Origin: an uncultured Desulfobulbaceae bacterium
GTDB lineage: Bacteria; Desulfobacterota; Desulfobulbia; Desulfobulbales; Desulfobulbaceae
Length of the DNA: 6,204 bases
NCBI GenBank assembly: GCA_945787305.1
Contig: CALZIH010000180.1
Coordinates: forward strand, 1-6,204
Direction of reading: 5' to 3'
Part shown: positions 5,051 through 6,204 of the stretch, one piece after another
Numbering within the stretch: position 1 is the stretch's first letter
How the letters are laid out: every line of letters begins with the position of its first letter
Made by a program: the position numbers and the translations under genes
Notes under the pieces: generated by a model
Told to the model about the DNA's origin: nothing
What the model saw: the letters and a program-made list of their open reading frames with translations, nothing else
The model's database searches: none

Positions 5051-5935
5051 ATGCAGGTAGGTGAGCTGGTCGCGATGAGCAGTAATAAATCGATCGAAAA
5101 GTACTGCAACCACAAGAGCGAAAAACACAATGACTGGAAATCACGTGTTGCGAACTATCTTGGCAAGCCCGGAGATCCGAGTGGTACCAGACTCTACAAG
5201 GAGCTCGAGGACCACAAGTCCGAGGCGGGTAGCCGATACGTCGCCAAGCGCCCTGGCTTAGCTTGGGACCTCGACGAGATTTCGGAGACGTCGTTTCCGA
5301 TCCAGGCGCACCATCTGATTCCGAAGAAATTTCTTCCCCAGGAAAAAGTCACCGTATTTCTTGCGAAGAAGAAGAAGAGCAAGAATTACGTCCTCGCTCG
5401 CGATAACTATTACGATACGGACAACTTCAAGAACGGGTATTGCATGCCTTATTCCAGCCCGCTCGCTGAGTGGAGGAAAGCCCGTTCTCTCCCTAAGGCA
5501 GAACGCGACATGGTAAGGTTCTTTGTGTCGAACAGTGTGATGGAGTTCTCTGGCCGGCAGTTGCACCAGGGATCTCATCGCACCGAGGGCTTCGTTTATC
5601 CCGACCCTGAAGACGAGCAGGATGATATCGAGACACCCGGATACCTGGCTAAGGCGAGACTACTTCTCAAGAATGTGTGCACTGGCGTCGAAGGGCATCT
5701 ACGGACCTGCAACCATTGCTGCGAAGGTAAGTCGGGCAAAATGACAAAGGTCCAACCGTTGGCAGCCGTTGTTCGACACGTGGATGGATGCTCGGCGATC
5801 ATGATGGGCCTCATCAAGATGAACGTCATCTTTGTTTCGGAGGCAGCAAAGGAGTACGCAGAGCAAGAGGGGTTAATCAAGCCTCTCGAAAAGCTCACGA
5901 AGAAATCGCTCAAGTCCGCAATGAAATCGAAATAG
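5051..5935 (+). CDS. AHH/HNH-type nuclease, candidate type VI effector toxin
   Basis: The 294-residue protein has no signal peptide or membrane segment. Its core reads FPIQAHHLIPKKFL (82-95, motif A86-H87-H88), then a helix-and-loop NFKNGYCMPYSSPLAEW (125-141, the N-G-x-x-(L/M)-P step), then LHQGSH (171-176). This order, AHH...NG..LP...HxGxH, is the signature of the HNH/EndoVII 'AHH' nucleases of polymorphic toxins; the histidines bind the metal and activate water. The C-terminal third, unlike most AHH proteins I know, holds C210, C220, H222, C223, C224, H243 and C247, a possible zinc site. The tail is lysine-rich (KKSLKSAMKSK). It lies between a DUF6484 fragment and an Imm11-like gene 42 bases downstream, which fits a type VI effector. 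The effector role is inferred; a phage or stand-alone nuclease is possible. Confidence 0.72.
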   Translation: MQVGELVAMSSNKSIEKYCNHKSEKHNDWKSRVANYLGKPGDPSGTRLYKELEDHKSEAGSRYVAKRPGLAWDLDEISETSFPIQAHHLIPKKFLPQEKVTVFLAKKKKSKNYVLARDNYYDTDNFKNGYCMPYSSPLAEWRKARSLPKAERDMVRFFVSNSVMEFSGRQLHQGSHRTEGFVYPDPEDEQDDIETPGYLAKARLLLKNVCTGVEGHLRTCNHCCEGKSGKMTKVQPLAAVVRHVDGCSAIMMGLIKMNVIFVSEAAKEYAEQEGLIKPLEKLTKKSLKSAMKSK

Positions 5936-5977
5936 GCAGTCGACCGGAATGACGCAGCGGCATATAGCGGAGGTGCT

Positions 5978-6204
5978 ATGTACTATAAACTAGAAGTCGA
6001 TTTCGCGAGGATGAGCGAATATATAAATCCGGTGGATACGATCGACGAGGACTTTCTCACTGGCGCGATGCTAGACCCTGATGAGATCGAGCTTCCGTAC
6101 GAGTTTACGGTGCAACGTACGGACGATTCCTCACTCTATGACTACTACCCAGAAAATGACCTGATGAGTGATCGTCTTGTGACTGCTTTGCGTGGCGCGG
6201 GCGT
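5978..6204 (+). CDS. Imm11/DUF1629-like immunity protein (3' end outside the window)
   Basis: Seventy-five codons are visible, starting at the ATG at 5978 with GGAGG (5969-5973) four bases before it. The product begins MYYKLEVDFARMSEYINP and contains DLMSDRLVTALRGAG at 61-75. A 'MYY-L' start and a '(L)MSDRLVxALRxAG' segment are typical of the DUF1629/Imm11 family of immunity proteins, which follow toxin genes in polymorphic-toxin and type VI loci. The visible part is very acidic, as expected for a protein that masks a basic nuclease. It is 42 bases after the nuclease gene with no terminator, so the two are probably co-transcribed and this product would neutralise that toxin in the producing cell. 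The pairing is inferred from position. Confidence 0.68.
   Translation, partial: MYYKLEVDFARMSEYINPVDTIDEDFLTGAMLDPDEIELPYEFTVQRTDDSSLYDYYPENDLMSDRLVTALRGAG

Noticed and set aside
4750..5064. Plus-strand frame of 104 residues with several cysteines upstream of the nuclease
   Set aside because: It has no family-like pattern, overlaps the transposase-like start on the other strand and runs past the better-supported nuclease start at 5051.

Overview
The window looks like chromosomal DNA from a Gram-negative bacterium, most plausibly a deltaproteobacterium of the Desulfobulbales type. This is inferred from LpxI, the alternative lipid A hydrolase, next to a PilZ membrane protein and an unusual HisH-HisF fusion. 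No rRNA or tRNA is present to fix the taxonomy. No CRISPR array, tRNA or intact transposase was seen.

Left part (1-1660). The 3' portion of lpxI (lipid A synthesis, plus strand) converges on a membrane-anchored PilZ-domain gene (minus strand). Just upstream of that gene, on the same strand, lies a 41-residue microprotein that resembles only its membrane anchor. Upstream of the microprotein is an AT-rich control region. It holds a good minus-strand promoter with an extended -10, a 7-bp inverted repeat lying over it, and a perfect 16-bp palindrome with a GAAA loop. The two repeats share the half-site TGTATAT.

Middle part (1660-3576). A short decayed stretch on the plus strand may be the N-terminus of an erythromycin-esterase-family gene with a frameshift. 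It is followed on the minus strand by a 525-residue imidazole glycerol phosphate synthase. Here the glutaminase (HisH) and cyclase (HisF) are one polypeptide, and the cyclase half carries the inserts of fungal and plant HIS7 rather than those of ordinary bacterial HisF.

Right part (3577-6204). A sugar-1-phosphate nucleotidyltransferase diverges from hisHF. It loses its C-terminal domain at about 4367-4373, where the sequence switches into the 3' end of a DUF6484 gene of the kind found beside type VI secretion VgrG genes. Next come a hairpin over the DUF6484 stop codon and a short opposite-strand IS630-like transposase start. The window ends with a two-gene module: an AHH-type (HNH/EndoVII) nuclease toxin candidate and the first 75 codons of an Imm11/DUF1629-like immunity protein. 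The right side therefore reads as a type VI effector-immunity cassette joined to a housekeeping region at a sharp breakpoint. That breakpoint is either a real rearrangement or an assembly chimera.
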